A DNA stretch of 64,000 bases from assembly GCF_013343715.1 (NCBI RefSeq), contig NZ_JABUNR010000009.1:161814-225813 (forward strand), read 5' to 3'. A program made the position numbers and the translations under genes. Positions 52,498 to 60,407 of the stretch are shown one piece after another. The notes below the pieces were generated by a model. It ran no database searches. It saw nothing but the letters and a program-made list of their open reading frames with translations, and was not told the DNA's origin. This DNA comes from Mesobacillus harenae. GTDB lineage: Bacteria; Bacillota; Bacilli; Bacillales; Cytobacillaceae. Position 1 is the first letter of the stretch. The number at the start of each line of letters is the position of its first letter.

Positions 52498-52542
52498 CTT
52501 TATTCCTCCTCTAGTTTAATCACTGAGAGCAATGACAATTCA

Positions 52543-52556
52543 TGATAGCGTTTTCA
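52543..52556 (-). promoter_or_regulatory. cre box upstream of the acyl-CoA cluster
   Basis: The minus strand reads TGAAAACGCTATCA, matching TGWAANCGNTNWCA at every position. It covers about +2 to +15 of the promoter at 52564-52592, the classical place for CcpA repression. Confidence 0.75.
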
Positions 52557-52563
52557 TAAATAA

Positions 52564-52592
52564 ATAATAACAATATTTAAAAAATTTTACAA
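52564..52592 (-). promoter_or_regulatory. Sigma-A promoter (first) of the acyl-CoA cluster
   Basis: TTGTAA, a 17-base spacer and TATTAT on the minus strand, with the cre box beginning directly downstream. The rest of 52129-52848 contains no supported gene. Confidence 0.6.
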
Positions 52593-52797
52593 CGTATTTA
52601 TTAATTAAACACAAAGTAAAATATTAAATATTTGGTTAGTAAGCTTTCAAATGGATCTTTATGTTCAATTTGAACTCTGATTTCACTGCAAATGCCGTTT
52701 TCCCCGTACGAGTCCGAGAGCCCTGTTTCTTAACGCAGCCATGTTTTAAATAATGTCTATCACGCATTCAGCATTGATCTACTTAATATTTACCAGA

Positions 52798-52830
52798 CCA
52801 AAAAACAGCCTGGCAGGAGCCAGACTGTTT
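52798..52830 (-). terminator. Rho-independent terminator of trpB
   Basis: On the minus strand AACAGTCTGGC, loop TCCT, GCCAGGCTGTT (one G-U pair) and then a T run lie directly after the trpB stop. Confidence 0.88.
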
Positions 52831-52848
52831 CTAGTTGACGTTTATTAT

Positions 52849-54018
52849 TTAGTTGTCATTAAGCATTTTGAAAACCTGCTCAACATCCTTATCACCACGG
52901 CCTGACAGGTTGACGATTAAAATATCATCCTTTGACAGTTCTTTCGCTAGTTTTACAGCATGGGCGACAGCGTGGGAACTTTCGAGAGCTGGGATAATTC
53001 CTTCCGTTTTTGACAGGAGCTGGAACGCCTCTAGGGCATCTTGGCCAGTTGCCGTCACATATTCTGCTCTTCCACTCACTTTTAAATGGCTATGCTCTGG
53101 ACCAACACCTGGGTAATCCAACCCAGCTGCAATTGAGTACGTTGGTTTTGGCTGGCCATTCTCATCTAGCAGAGTCAAGCACCGAAAGCCATGAATAATG
53201 GCTGGAACCCCTTCTGAAAGCGTTGGCGCTTCACTCGGTTCAACTCCAATTAAGCGAACATCGAGTTCTTTAATATAGTGAGCGAATGCCCCGATAGCAT
53301 TGCTTCCGCCCCCGGCACAGGCGATAACAGCAGTTGGCAGCTTGCCTTCTTTTTCAAGGATTTGGCGCTTGGACTCTTCACTGATAACCGACTGAAAATG
53401 TTTTACCATCGTTGGAAATGGATGAGGTCCTACTGCGGAACCTAATAGATAAAACGTATTTTCATAGTTTTCGACGAGGTCGCCTAAGGCTGCGTCTACA
53501 GCATCCTTTAATCGTCCCTGGCCTGCCTCGACTGGAACAACTTTAGCGCCCAGAAGCTCCATTCTAAAGACATTTAGGGCCTGGCGTTCCGTATCGAGTT
53601 TCCCCATATAAATGATACATTCCATCCCGAACATGGCACAAACCGTGGCAGTAGCAACACCGTGCTGTCCAGCTCCGGTTTCGGCGATTACACGCTTAGC
53701 ACCCATTCGTTTTGCTAATAAAATCTGACCCATTACATTATTGATTTTATGGGCGCCTGTGTGGTTCAGGTCTTCCCTTTTCAGATAGATTTTTGCCCCG
53801 CCTACTTGTTCTGTTAAGTTAGCAGCAAACGTAAGCGGATTTTCACGGCCCACATATTCTTTTAGGTAAAATTTAAATTCCTCTTCAAATTCTGGGTCGC
53901 CCTTGTACTTTATAAACTGTTCCTCTAAATAGTCCATAGCTTTCTGAAGATCCTCAGGTACAAAGCTCCCGCCAAATTCACCAAAATAACCTTTTTTCTC
54001 TGTGCTCACACTTGCCAT
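52849..54018 (-). CDS. trpB: Tryptophan synthase beta chain, stand-alone copy
   Basis: PLP enzyme of 389 residues that joins indole and serine to tryptophan. [11 protein letters not shown] holds the PLP Lys, [10 protein letters not shown] and [14 protein letters not shown] are the TrpB1-type motifs, and [14 protein letters not shown] is present, so this is the classic TrpB that works with TrpA. In Bacillus trpB normally lies in trpEDCFBA; here no trp gene is beside it and it has its own terminator. It may be the only copy moved out of the operon or a second copy that salvages indole. No T-box or TRAP-site leader is seen upstream. Confidence 0.95.
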   Translation of the reverse strand: MASVSTEKKGYFGEFGGSFVPEDLQKAMDYLEEQFIKYKGDPEFEEEFKFYLKEYVGRENPLTFAANLTEQVGGAKIYLKREDLNHTGAHKINNVMGQILLAKRMGAKRVIAETGAGQHGVATATVCAMFGMECIIYMGKLDTERQALNVFRMELLGAKVVPVEAGQGRLKDAVDAALGDLVENYENTFYLLGSAVGPHPFPTMVKHFQSVISEESKRQILEKEGKLPTAVIACAGGGSNAIGAFAHYIKELDVRLIGVEPSEAPTLSEGVPAIIHGFRCLTLLDENGQPKPTYSIAAGLDYPGVGPEHSHLKVSGRAEYVTATGQDALEAFQLLSKTEGIIPALESSHAVAHAVKLAKELSKDDILIVNLSGRGDKDVEQVFKMLNDN

Positions 54019-54189
54019 ACTCAGCTCGACTCCTTCTAACTAAAAAATTTTAACCCTCTTTAGGATTAGAAACTATTATACTGAAAATATCATCTATTTT
54101 CCAAACATTTTGATTTTATAAATGCCGTTAGTTCTTCCCTCTTTCATTTAGTCTGTTTTCGTAAACTTTGTTGCAAATAAAAATACAGT

Positions 54190-54280
54190 CGTGGATTTCC
54201 GCTTCAATGCCTGCTCCATCAACTTAAGTTTTCACAACTCACGCAACGACAACAACAATCTTGTAGAAAAGAGCCTTAGT
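54190..54280. repeat. Bacillus-type intergenic repeat, short copy
   Basis: Shares GGATTTCCGCTT at its left and AACAACAATCTTGTAGAAA at its right with 36141-36275 but lacks the GC-rich middle. It lies between trpB and the HD hydrolase gene; the rest of 54019-54319 has no gene. Confidence 0.55.
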
Positions 54281-54319
54281 CATTAATTCAATTTATTATG
54301 CCTACAGAAAGAAGTTTTT

Positions 54320-54955
54320 TTAATTCGTCTTGTTTTTGTTAGGGTGGATTCGGTCAATGATATCATCCTTATCAAGCCCGGCATCCTCTGTTATCGAGAA
54401 ATCTGACTCAGATATGTGTTTCGAGAATAATTTCTCCACTGCTGACTTAAACTCGTTAAGCAATGGGAATTCAGATTGATAGCCTAAACTTTCAATAATA
54501 TTTTCGTAATACCATTGCTGCTGTTCCCGACCCCGTTTAAATCTCGTCCAAACCAGATCGCCATTTTGTTCAAACTCAATAAGAATGGATCTGACGTTAT
54601 GTAGTTTATCTGCACAGGAGACAACACGAATTTCCTCTGAGGCCGTTTTTATGAACTGAATGGTATGTTCCTTGCGATCTTCCCACGATAATGATTTATC
54701 CGGCTCGGAGCAGCCTTCTACGATCCCTGCTATTTTGGGACCAAATACCTTTTCTACTTCTTCCAATGTAAGATCCGTATCTTCAACCGTATCATGTAAA
54801 ATACCCGCAGCCACAAGATCCTCTCCGTAGCCAGCTTTTATCAACATCATTCCGACCGCAGCAGGATGAGAAATATAAGGTATATTCGTCTGCTTCCGAT
54901 ACTGCTTATCATGAGCTACGCTGGCAACCTCAAGCGCCATATCAACAACATTCAT
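54320..54955 (-). CDS. HD-domain protein, (p)ppGpp-hydrolase (MESH1/SpoT-HD)-like
   Basis: Stand-alone HD phosphohydrolase of 211 residues. The metal ligands fall in IPYISHPAAV, GILHDTVEDTD (HD pair plus the ED motif) and VVSCADKLHNVRS, the arrangement of the hydrolase domain of Rel/SpoT and of small alarmone hydrolases. There is no synthetase, TGS or ACT domain. It may cleave (p)ppGpp or another nucleotide. The ATG at 54955 lies seven bases after GGGGG; the in-frame ATG at 54961 overlaps the ribosome site. It is monocistronic. Substrate is inferred from the fold only. Confidence 0.82.
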   Translation of the reverse strand: MNVVDMALEVASVAHDKQYRKQTNIPYISHPAAVGMMLIKAGYGEDLVAAGILHDTVEDTDLTLEEVEKVFGPKIAGIVEGCSEPDKSLSWEDRKEHTIQFIKTASEEIRVVSCADKLHNVRSILIEFEQNGDLVWTRFKRGREQQQWYYENIIESLGYQSEFPLLNEFKSAVEKLFSKHISESDFSITEDAGLDKDDIIDRIHPNKNKTN

Positions 54956-55027
54956 CACCATTCCCCCATTTCATAACCTCTGCCCCCCATTTTACACCTT
55001 CACCCTAGTTTATTCCAGAGACTACCA

Positions 55028-55069
55028 GGTGACAGGCACCACCTAATTTATTACCAGGTGACAGGCACC
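55028..55069 (+). repeat. Two direct copies of the GGTGACAGGCACC repeat
   Basis: ACCAGGTGACAGGCACCAC occurs twice with a 29-base period, between the HD hydrolase gene and the SET-domain gene. Confidence 0.75.
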
Positions 55070-55171
55070 ACCCAGGTATTTACCAATTAAACAAAAGGGT
55101 TGCATTCATGCTTCAGGAATGGCAAGCTTGTTAGATGAGTCTAAATGAAAAGAAATGCGCAGGTGATAGTT

Positions 55172-55555
55172 ATGATTGAAATAAAAACTTCTACTCTCAG
55201 TGATGGGGAATTTAATAGAGGAGTATTTGCAACAGAGAATATCAAAAAAGGTGACCTGATCCATAAAGCACCAGTCCTGTCTTACCCAAACGAGCAGCAT
55301 GTTCATATCGAAAAAACAGCACTGGACGATTATGCTTTTGAATATGGTAAAAACCATTCAGCCATCCTTTTGGGATACGGTATGCTTTTTAACCACTCCT
55401 ATACTCCTAACGCTACCTACGATATTAACTTTGATGAACATACCTTCGACTTTTATGCCTACACAGATATAAAAGCCGGCGAAGAAATTCTCATCAACTA
55501 CAACGGAGACGTTGACGACAATGATCCACTATGGTTTAACAAAGACGAAGAATAG
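55172..55555 (+). CDS. SET domain-containing protein
   Basis: Compact SET-domain protein of 127 residues, the lysine-methyltransferase fold using S-adenosylmethionine. RGVFATENIKKGD opens the domain, LFNHSYTPNATYD is the NHS pseudo-knot motif and GEEILINYNGD the closing catalytic Tyr region. Bacterial stand-alone SET proteins of this size have largely unknown targets. The ATG at 55172 follows AGGTGAT by four bases; the in-frame codon at 55145 has no ribosome site. A terminator with T7 follows, so it is a single-gene unit. The repeat at 55558-55577 touches its stop. Confidence 0.85.
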   Translation: MIEIKTSTLSDGEFNRGVFATENIKKGDLIHKAPVLSYPNEQHVHIEKTALDDYAFEYGKNHSAILLGYGMLFNHSYTPNATYDINFDEHTFDFYAYTDIKAGEEILINYNGDVDDNDPLWFNKDEE

Positions 55556-55557
55556 CA

Positions 55558-55577
55558 AAGGTACATGCACCATCCAT
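55558..55577 (+). repeat. Degenerate copy of the GGTGACAGGCACC repeat
   Basis: AAGGTACATGCACCATCCA, two or three changes from the intact unit, three bases after the SET gene stop. Confidence 0.55.
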
Positions 55578-55590
55578 TTATTCCCTAAAG

Positions 55591-55626
55591 AGCAGTCGGC
55601 TTCCAAGTGAAGCCGCTGCTTTTTTT
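55591..55626 (+). terminator. Rho-independent terminator of the SET-domain gene
   Basis: AGCAG(T)CGGCTTC, loop CAAGT, GAAGCCGCTGCT and then T7. Confidence 0.88.
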
Positions 55627-55740
55627 ATAAAAAAGTTCTTTAAGAGGTTTCAGAATAGTCCATTTAAAAAAAGATTGTGAAAACTCTCCTTTTGGGATTA
55701 CACTGTAAATATAGTAAATCGCCTTTGGATGGTGTTTTAA

Positions 55741-56997
55741 TTGGAATTAATCAAACATTTACTTTTCAATCTATCAATCCTTTTAGTTATTCTCTTTGTT
55801 TTCAAACTATGGGCCGATCGTTATTTTCCCGCTCAATTTCCCCGGATTCTAAATTTTTCAGGGCTATTCCTTTCTCTCATGATCTGCATTTGGTTTTCCA
55901 TACCCGAACAAGGGATTATGGTTGACTTAAGACAGATTCCGATCGTGATAGGCGGATTATATTTTGGATTCGGGCCATGGCTGGCTGTTTCGGCAATGTT
56001 GATCCGAGGTTTATTTTTCGGATTCGATACCGGATGGTGGACAGGCTTGCCCATATACATAAGTTTGGCTGTCTTTTTGTGGTTCACTCACCCTTGGTTC
56101 CTACGGCAGTCTGCCAAAAAACGATTCCATTTTTCGATGGGAACCATTACCTTTACAAGTTTGATCTCAATTTCGGGCTTATTTTTAATGGGTCATCCTT
56201 TTAATGGAATACCAATTTGGCTAATCGTATTTCTTGTGCAGGTTATTGGCTTGGGCATGATTGTTTATCTGCTCGAGGCCTTGATGCAAAATGATTTTTT
56301 GCGGGAACAAATAGTCAAAGCACAGAAAATGGAAATGGCCAGCCATATGAGTGCAGCAATATCTCATGAAGTAAGAAACCCGATGACTGCAGCACAAGGC
56401 TTTCTCAAACTCGTCTCTGAGGATGTAACCCTCACGGATAAAACAAAGCAATATATTGGAATAGCCTCCACTGAACTTAAAGCAGCAGAACAAGTCATTC
56501 AGGATTATTTGACGTTTGCCAAACCTGAGGTTAAGGATATAGAAAGAATTTGGGTCGACCAGGAGCTCAACCGCGTCATCCAAACTCTTCAGCCATTAGC
56601 TAACATGAATTCTGTTAAGTTCATAACCGAAAATACGAGCATAAACTGCATTATTGGAGACAAGGGCCATTTTCGTCAATCTTTTCTCAATATCCTGAAG
56701 AATAGTATTGAGTCTATGCCGAACGGTGGTACCCTTACGATTAAAACAGTGGATACACATCAATTTGTCAAAGTATCGGTCCAAGATACGGGTTTTGGAA
56801 TGTCAGCAGCCCAGCTCAAGCGTCTTGGTGAACCTTATTATTCTACTAAAGGAAAGAATGGCACTGGACTGGGCCTCATGGTTGCTTATAGCATTATCCG
56901 TAACCTAAAGGGTTCGATAAAAGTGAACAGCGAGCTTGGCAAGGGCACAGAATTTATTTTCACCTTCCCTGAACATATAAAAGAAACTGGCATATAG
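55741..56997 (+). CDS. Sensor histidine kinase, KinB-like (5TMR-LYT type)
   Basis: Membrane histidine kinase of 418 residues. The first about 190 residues have six hydrophobic segments, including the FGFGPWLAVSAMLIRG signature of LytS/KinB-type sensors. Then come HisKA with SHEVRNPMTAAQGFLKL (phospho-acceptor His) and a HATPase with NILKNSIESMPNGG (N box), VQDTGFGMS (G1) and KGKNGTGLGLMVAY (G2). KinB kinases feed the sporulation phosphorelay through Spo0F. No response regulator gene lies beside it, as is usual for orphan sporulation kinases. It starts at TTG 55741 after GGATGGTG. A convergent terminator follows. Confidence 0.9.
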   Translation: MELIKHLLFNLSILLVILFVFKLWADRYFPAQFPRILNFSGLFLSLMICIWFSIPEQGIMVDLRQIPIVIGGLYFGFGPWLAVSAMLIRGLFFGFDTGWWTGLPIYISLAVFLWFTHPWFLRQSAKKRFHFSMGTITFTSLISISGLFLMGHPFNGIPIWLIVFLVQVIGLGMIVYLLEALMQNDFLREQIVKAQKMEMASHMSAAISHEVRNPMTAAQGFLKLVSEDVTLTDKTKQYIGIASTELKAAEQVIQDYLTFAKPEVKDIERIWVDQELNRVIQTLQPLANMNSVKFITENTSINCIIGDKGHFRQSFLNILKNSIESMPNGGTLTIKTVDTHQFVKVSVQDTGFGMSAAQLKRLGEPYYSTKGKNGTGLGLMVAYSIIRNLKGSIKVNSELGKGTEFIFTFPEHIKETGI

Positions 56998-57168
56998 GTA
57001 TTCGATTTTAAAATTAATTCAGGAGAAGTTAAGAGGAATTCAAAGAAATCTTAACTTAATTCCGTCAGGTTTAAAGATAATTCCAAGGAATTCTAAGTTA
57101 ATTCTTAAACGCCGAACATTCAGACAATAAAAACGGCCAGTATCTTATTAATTTTATCCAAAACTTAG

Positions 57169-57206
57169 AAAGCCAGGAGCCCTTTGTGCAGGCTCCTGGC
57201 TTTTTA
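57169..57206. terminator. Bidirectional terminator between the histidine kinase and MBL genes
   Basis: AAAGCCAGGAGCC and GGCTCCTGGCTTT form a 13-bp stem around CTTTGTGCA-type loop sequence, with A and T runs on both sides. It serves both convergent genes. Confidence 0.88.
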
Positions 57207-57242
57207 GCTTTGTATATAGACCGAATCAATTCCATTCAGCTA

Positions 57243-58136
57243 TTATACAGTCAAAAATACCTCTTCAGTATTAGGTACTGTAAGCCCCAAACGGCTTAAG
57301 TGCTTACGCATCCCGCTCCGCTCCCATGTTTTGAAAATAGGGACAACAAGCGTATTTTTCGGATAAAAAATTCCTATGTTTGTTAGCTCTTCAAAATTAA
57401 GCCCCTGGCGAACATATGCCTCAATCGTCTCATCACGTTTATTAATAATTTCCAGATACTTTTCCATCTCTTGCTCAAATTCTGGCCTTTTGAATACTCC
57501 TTTTTGATGTCCGGTTATAAAGGTATCAGCATTAAGGCTCAGCAGGCGCTTTCCTGAATTAATAAAATCCTCAATGGATCCGTCTGTACCATGATACCAA
57601 GGACCAAATGAGGTCATATCATAATCGCCGACATAGACAGCTCCAAGCTCTGGAAAATAAGGAGATGCATGACCACTTGTATGTCCTGGCGTATGCAAAA
57701 AGATGACCTTCACACCTCCGAAGGAATATTCAGTCTCATACTCATACCTTCCGGATATTTCCCCTAAATTCTTTACCCATTCGTGAGGGAGCTTTTCCTT
57801 CCACATAGCAACTCCAGCTTCACCCCACTCTTGGTAGATTCCATTTGCCTTTGCGATTCCTTCAATCGTTCGGGCTGTTTCATATTCAATCGGGTTAATC
57901 AATTTTTCGGCATCAGGAAACAGATGGTTATGCTGAGTATGGTCTGGATGATAATGGGTATTAACAATTAACTCCACACCATATTGTTTTTTAAGCTCCA
58001 TTAAAGACTTTGGATCTGCTCCAGAGTCAATTAACACTTTATCCGAACAGTCAATATACAAACTCCTTGAGAAAGGTACCTTACTGTTGTTCGGGCCTTC
58101 GACGATAACTAGGGGACCTATGCGATTCACTTTCAT
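57243..58136 (-). CDS. MBL-fold metallo-hydrolase, under a FadR-like box
   Basis: Metallo-beta-lactamase-fold hydrolase of 297 residues. Metal ligands lie in VNTHYHPDHTQ (HxHxDH), LHTPGHTSG, VGDYDMTSFGPW and ITGHQKG. It is clearly paralogous to the cluster protein at 31528, with the same VGDxDxTSFG pattern. It may hydrolyse an acyl-CoA or lactone. The start is uncertain: ATG 58136 close to GAGGTG, or GTG 58130 with better spacing. A near-perfect FadR-type operator lies 40 bases upstream, so expression should follow long-chain acyl-CoA levels. It is monocistronic. Confidence 0.85.
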   Translation of the reverse strand: MKVNRIGPLVIVEGPNNSKVPFSRSLYIDCSDKVLIDSGADPKSLMELKKQYGVELIVNTHYHPDHTQHNHLFPDAEKLINPIEYETARTIEGIAKANGIYQEWGEAGVAMWKEKLPHEWVKNLGEISGRYEYETEYSFGGVKVIFLHTPGHTSGHASPYFPELGAVYVGDYDMTSFGPWYHGTDGSIEDFINSGKRLLSLNADTFITGHQKGVFKRPEFEQEMEKYLEIINKRDETIEAYVRQGLNFEELTNIGIFYPKNTLVVPIFKTWERSGMRKHLSRLGLTVPNTEEVFLTV

Positions 58137-58175
58137 CACCTCTTATAAAATTTATCCCTGATTCATCTCTATAAA

Positions 58176-58193
58176 TGAATGAATATTCACTCA
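58176..58193 (-). promoter_or_regulatory. FadR-type operator
   Basis: TGAATGAATATTCACTCA differs at one place from the Bacillus FadR (YsiA) consensus TGAATGAMTANTCATTCA. It lies about 40 bases before the MBL gene. FadR is released by long-chain acyl-CoA. The rest of 58140-58550 shows no supported gene. Confidence 0.65.
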
Positions 58194-58554
58194 TTATATC
58201 ATATTTTTCTTTTAAAAAAGGAAAAAGCAGACCTGATTTTTCCATCTTTATTCCTGAACTTATAAAAGGAAAAGATCTAAGCTTATCTAAATTTATTACA
58301 CCTATTATTGCTTCTGGCAAAAATGACCCCTAGTGTAGTGTGTACTTTAACAACAATTATCTTAAACAAGAAAGTACAATAACGGCATCCCCGTTTAGCG
58401 ACTTATAGACTGGGGAGAAAGGACTGAGGTAGGAAACACGAAAATTTGAACCAACGATGCTGACTTATCATTGGTGGGTTAGAGGAGTACATAGTCGCTG
58501 GGAGCATGAACAAGATGCAGACAACGCACAATTTATCGCGACAGGCTAATTCGA

Positions 58555-58602
58555 AAAGGTGACAGGCACCATCCAGTTTACTGGATGGTGCCTGTCACCT
58601 TT
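58555..58602. repeat. Palindromic GGTGACAGGCACC element, perfect 22-bp arms
   Basis: AAAGGTGACAGGCACCATCC plus AG, loop TTTA, then the exact reverse complement. It touches the stop of the flavin-dehydrogenase gene at 58604 and ends in a T4 run on that strand, so it can serve as that gene's terminator. This is the most complete copy of the repeat in the window. Confidence 0.85.
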
Positions 58603-58603
58603 C

Positions 58604-59650
58604 TTAATTTAACATTTTTTCTAGATGTTTTACGGTTGGTGTGAGGTTGACGAGAAAATAGGATTCTCTTAGTCTTCTGGATGGTGCGCTGTTTTGCAGG
58701 TATCCGGCTCCGCCTTGGTGAAGCATTGCGGCATGGCTCGCTTTTGAAGTTAGGTAAACGATACGCAGCCTTAGCTTTAGCAGTTCCTGAACGCGTTCAG
58801 GAAGAGCTGGATCCTTGGCGATCTTATATACTTCTTCTCTGATTGCCCGCAATTCCGCCTCCAATTCGTCGGGCTGAATCGGAAGATACTGGTTGCAGCC
58901 GCCCTGCTTGTTACAAACCTGCCGTACGGATGTAATCGAAGCCTCGGTCACACCTAGCCCTAGTGGGATTTGATACAACACAAAGGCAGGACGGATTTTT
59001 TGGATAAACCGATCAACATCATGAGAAACAATCCATTTTTCAGGAATTCTGACTTCGTTAAACGCACATGAAAATGTCGCACTACCATTTACCGCCATGT
59101 ACTCGAGTTTCGCTTTTAAGGTAAGTCCCTCAGCATTGCAAGGTACAACGGCCATTACACGCTGATCCTCATCAACCTCTGCAATGATGCCAAACCAATG
59201 GTCAGGCCCAAGATTGGAAACAGAAGGCAGCTGACCGTTGACTACATAACCGCCATCAACTTTCTTCGCTTTCAAATGGAGAACTTCAAGACCAGCATAA
59301 TACTTCATTGGATTTGATAAGCCCGTACCGCCCAGGATTTTACCCTCTTCAAGAAGCGGTAAGATTTCATTTTTTAGATAGGCATTGTCGCTCCGCCGTA
59401 TATAGGTCAAGGATGCAAGGTGACACCATAGATTAAAGGCAGTCGTCATGCATACCTTTGCCGTTTCTTCTACAACACGAACTTCCTGGGCAAGGAGTAT
59501 GCTTTCGTCTAAACCGTTTCTAGAATGAAGATAACCGGCTTCGCCGATGCCTTTTAAATAATCTTCAGCATAAAATGCTTCAGCATCAATTTTTCGAACA
59601 TATGGTTTTAAGTCTTGGTGAATTAATTCCTCTAACCGATTCATTTTCAT
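58604..59650 (-). CDS. Acyl-CoA dehydrogenase-like flavoprotein
   Basis: ACAD-fold protein of 348 residues, shorter than true acyl-CoA dehydrogenases and not close to the seven in the cluster. Seen are an N-terminal helical region (EELIHQDLKPYVRKID), GTGLSNPMKYYAG at the flavin loop and VVNGQLPSVSNLG; the usual YEGTxEI motif is absent. It belongs to the broad ACAD/DszC/SfnB-type group that includes flavin monooxygenases. The start at ATG 59650 lies seven bases after GGGGGG. A terminator separates it from the DUF4242 gene upstream. With an SsuABC-like transporter nearby, a role in sulphur- or nitrogen-compound use is possible but unproven. Confidence 0.75.
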   Translation of the reverse strand: MKMNRLEELIHQDLKPYVRKIDAEAFYAEDYLKGIGEAGYLHSRNGLDESILLAQEVRVVEETAKVCMTTAFNLWCHLASLTYIRRSDNAYLKNEILPLLEEGKILGGTGLSNPMKYYAGLEVLHLKAKKVDGGYVVNGQLPSVSNLGPDHWFGIIAEVDEDQRVMAVVPCNAEGLTLKAKLEYMAVNGSATFSCAFNEVRIPEKWIVSHDVDRFIQKIRPAFVLYQIPLGLGVTEASITSVRQVCNKQGGCNQYLPIQPDELEAELRAIREEVYKIAKDPALPERVQELLKLRLRIVYLTSKASHAAMLHQGGAGYLQNSAPSRRLRESYFLVNLTPTVKHLEKMLN

Positions 59651-59683
59651 CAATAGGCCCCCCTTTCTTAGCTGTCTACTCTA

Positions 59684-59710
59684 AAAAGAAAACCCCCGAT
59701 AAAGGAGGTT
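59684..59710 (-). terminator. Terminator after the DUF4242 gene
   Basis: On the minus strand AACCTCC, loop TTTATC, GGGGGTT then TTCTTTTT, within 10 bases of the stop. Partial read-through into the dehydrogenase-like gene is possible. Confidence 0.75.
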
Positions 59711-59719
59711 CCGTCCTAT

Positions 59720-60253
59720 TTATTTATCTGATGACAATTCTGTAATTGTGTCAATTGGAGCCTTAACTGCTTCACGTGCTTTTTTGACGGTTGATTCATC
59801 AGGAGAATCATAGAAGCACAAGCATTTTGTCATGTCTTCACACACATATGTTCTTGAAAATGTTACCTCTGGAACTTCTGCATAGTGAACAGAGTTCTTT
59901 GTTTTTCTTTCAAGGTAAGCATCCATTGTCAAATTTTCAGGAAGATTCCATTCAACAAGGTAATTAACCGTATTGGCTTCTTTTTTCACCTCATCTAAAT
60001 CCTTGCCGACTAGACGGACAGGCTTGATCAAAGTAACCGGGATTCCTAATTCTCTTAAACTCTCATTAATTGCATTGCGGTCAGAAGCTTCAATAATGAA
60101 GAACGCTCTAGATAAATCCTTCGCAACCTGAACTTCAATAACACTTGATTCTTTTTTGCCTAGTTCTTCACCAATTTCTACAACCTTTTTTTCAAAAACC
60201 GCTTTTTCTTTTATCGCTCCATTAAAAATGGACTCCACTAAATATAGTGACAT
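59720..60253 (-). CDS. DUF4242 domain-containing protein (nickel-binding-like), duplicated fold
   Basis: Cytosolic protein of 177 residues. The C-terminal half (about 95-170: NYLVEWNLPENLTMDAYLE, FSRTYVCEDMTKCLCFYDSP) is a DUF4242 domain with a ferredoxin-like fold; the N-terminal half looks like a worn copy of it (SLYLVESIFNG). Two Cys (CEDMTKCLC) and the acidic residues could bind a metal; a Streptomyces member binds nickel. It is divergent from an HxlR regulator across 154 bases, a typical regulator-target pair. Function unknown. Confidence 0.75.
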   Translation of the reverse strand: MSLYLVESIFNGAIKEKAVFEKKVVEIGEELGKKESSVIEVQVAKDLSRAFFIIEASDRNAINESLRELGIPVTLIKPVRLVGKDLDEVKKEANTVNYLVEWNLPENLTMDAYLERKTKNSVHYAEVPEVTFSRTYVCEDMTKCLCFYDSPDESTVKKAREAVKAPIDTITELSSDK

Positions 60254-60369
60254 TTATATGTTCCTCCTTCAGGTATAATGAAATTATCCGATAAGAATAC
60301 TCAGATATTACTTGTTACTTATTTTATTATACTAACTTCAAAAAAACAACTCAGTAGCATAAAAAATTA

Positions 60370-60385
60370 TGATATATTTATATCA
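60370..60385. promoter_or_regulatory. Candidate HxlR operator in the divergent region
   Basis: TGATATA, two bases, TATATCA: a perfect 7-bp inverted repeat 22 bases before the hxlR-type gene, between two divergent genes. HxlR dimers bind inverted repeats of this size. Confidence 0.45.
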
Positions 60386-60407
60386 ATGATTACGGGAGGA
60401 CTCGACT

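Noticed and set aside
55028..55069. Direct repeats with 29-base period, considered as a CRISPR remnant
   Set aside because: Only two units, spacer of about 16 bases, and the repeat is the same dispersed GGTGACAGGCACC unit found elsewhere. No cas genes.
58457..58549. 31-codon plus-strand ORF (MLTYHWWVRGVH...)
   Set aside because: No ribosome site, too short to judge, and located beside a palindromic element; it could be a remnant but nothing proves it.
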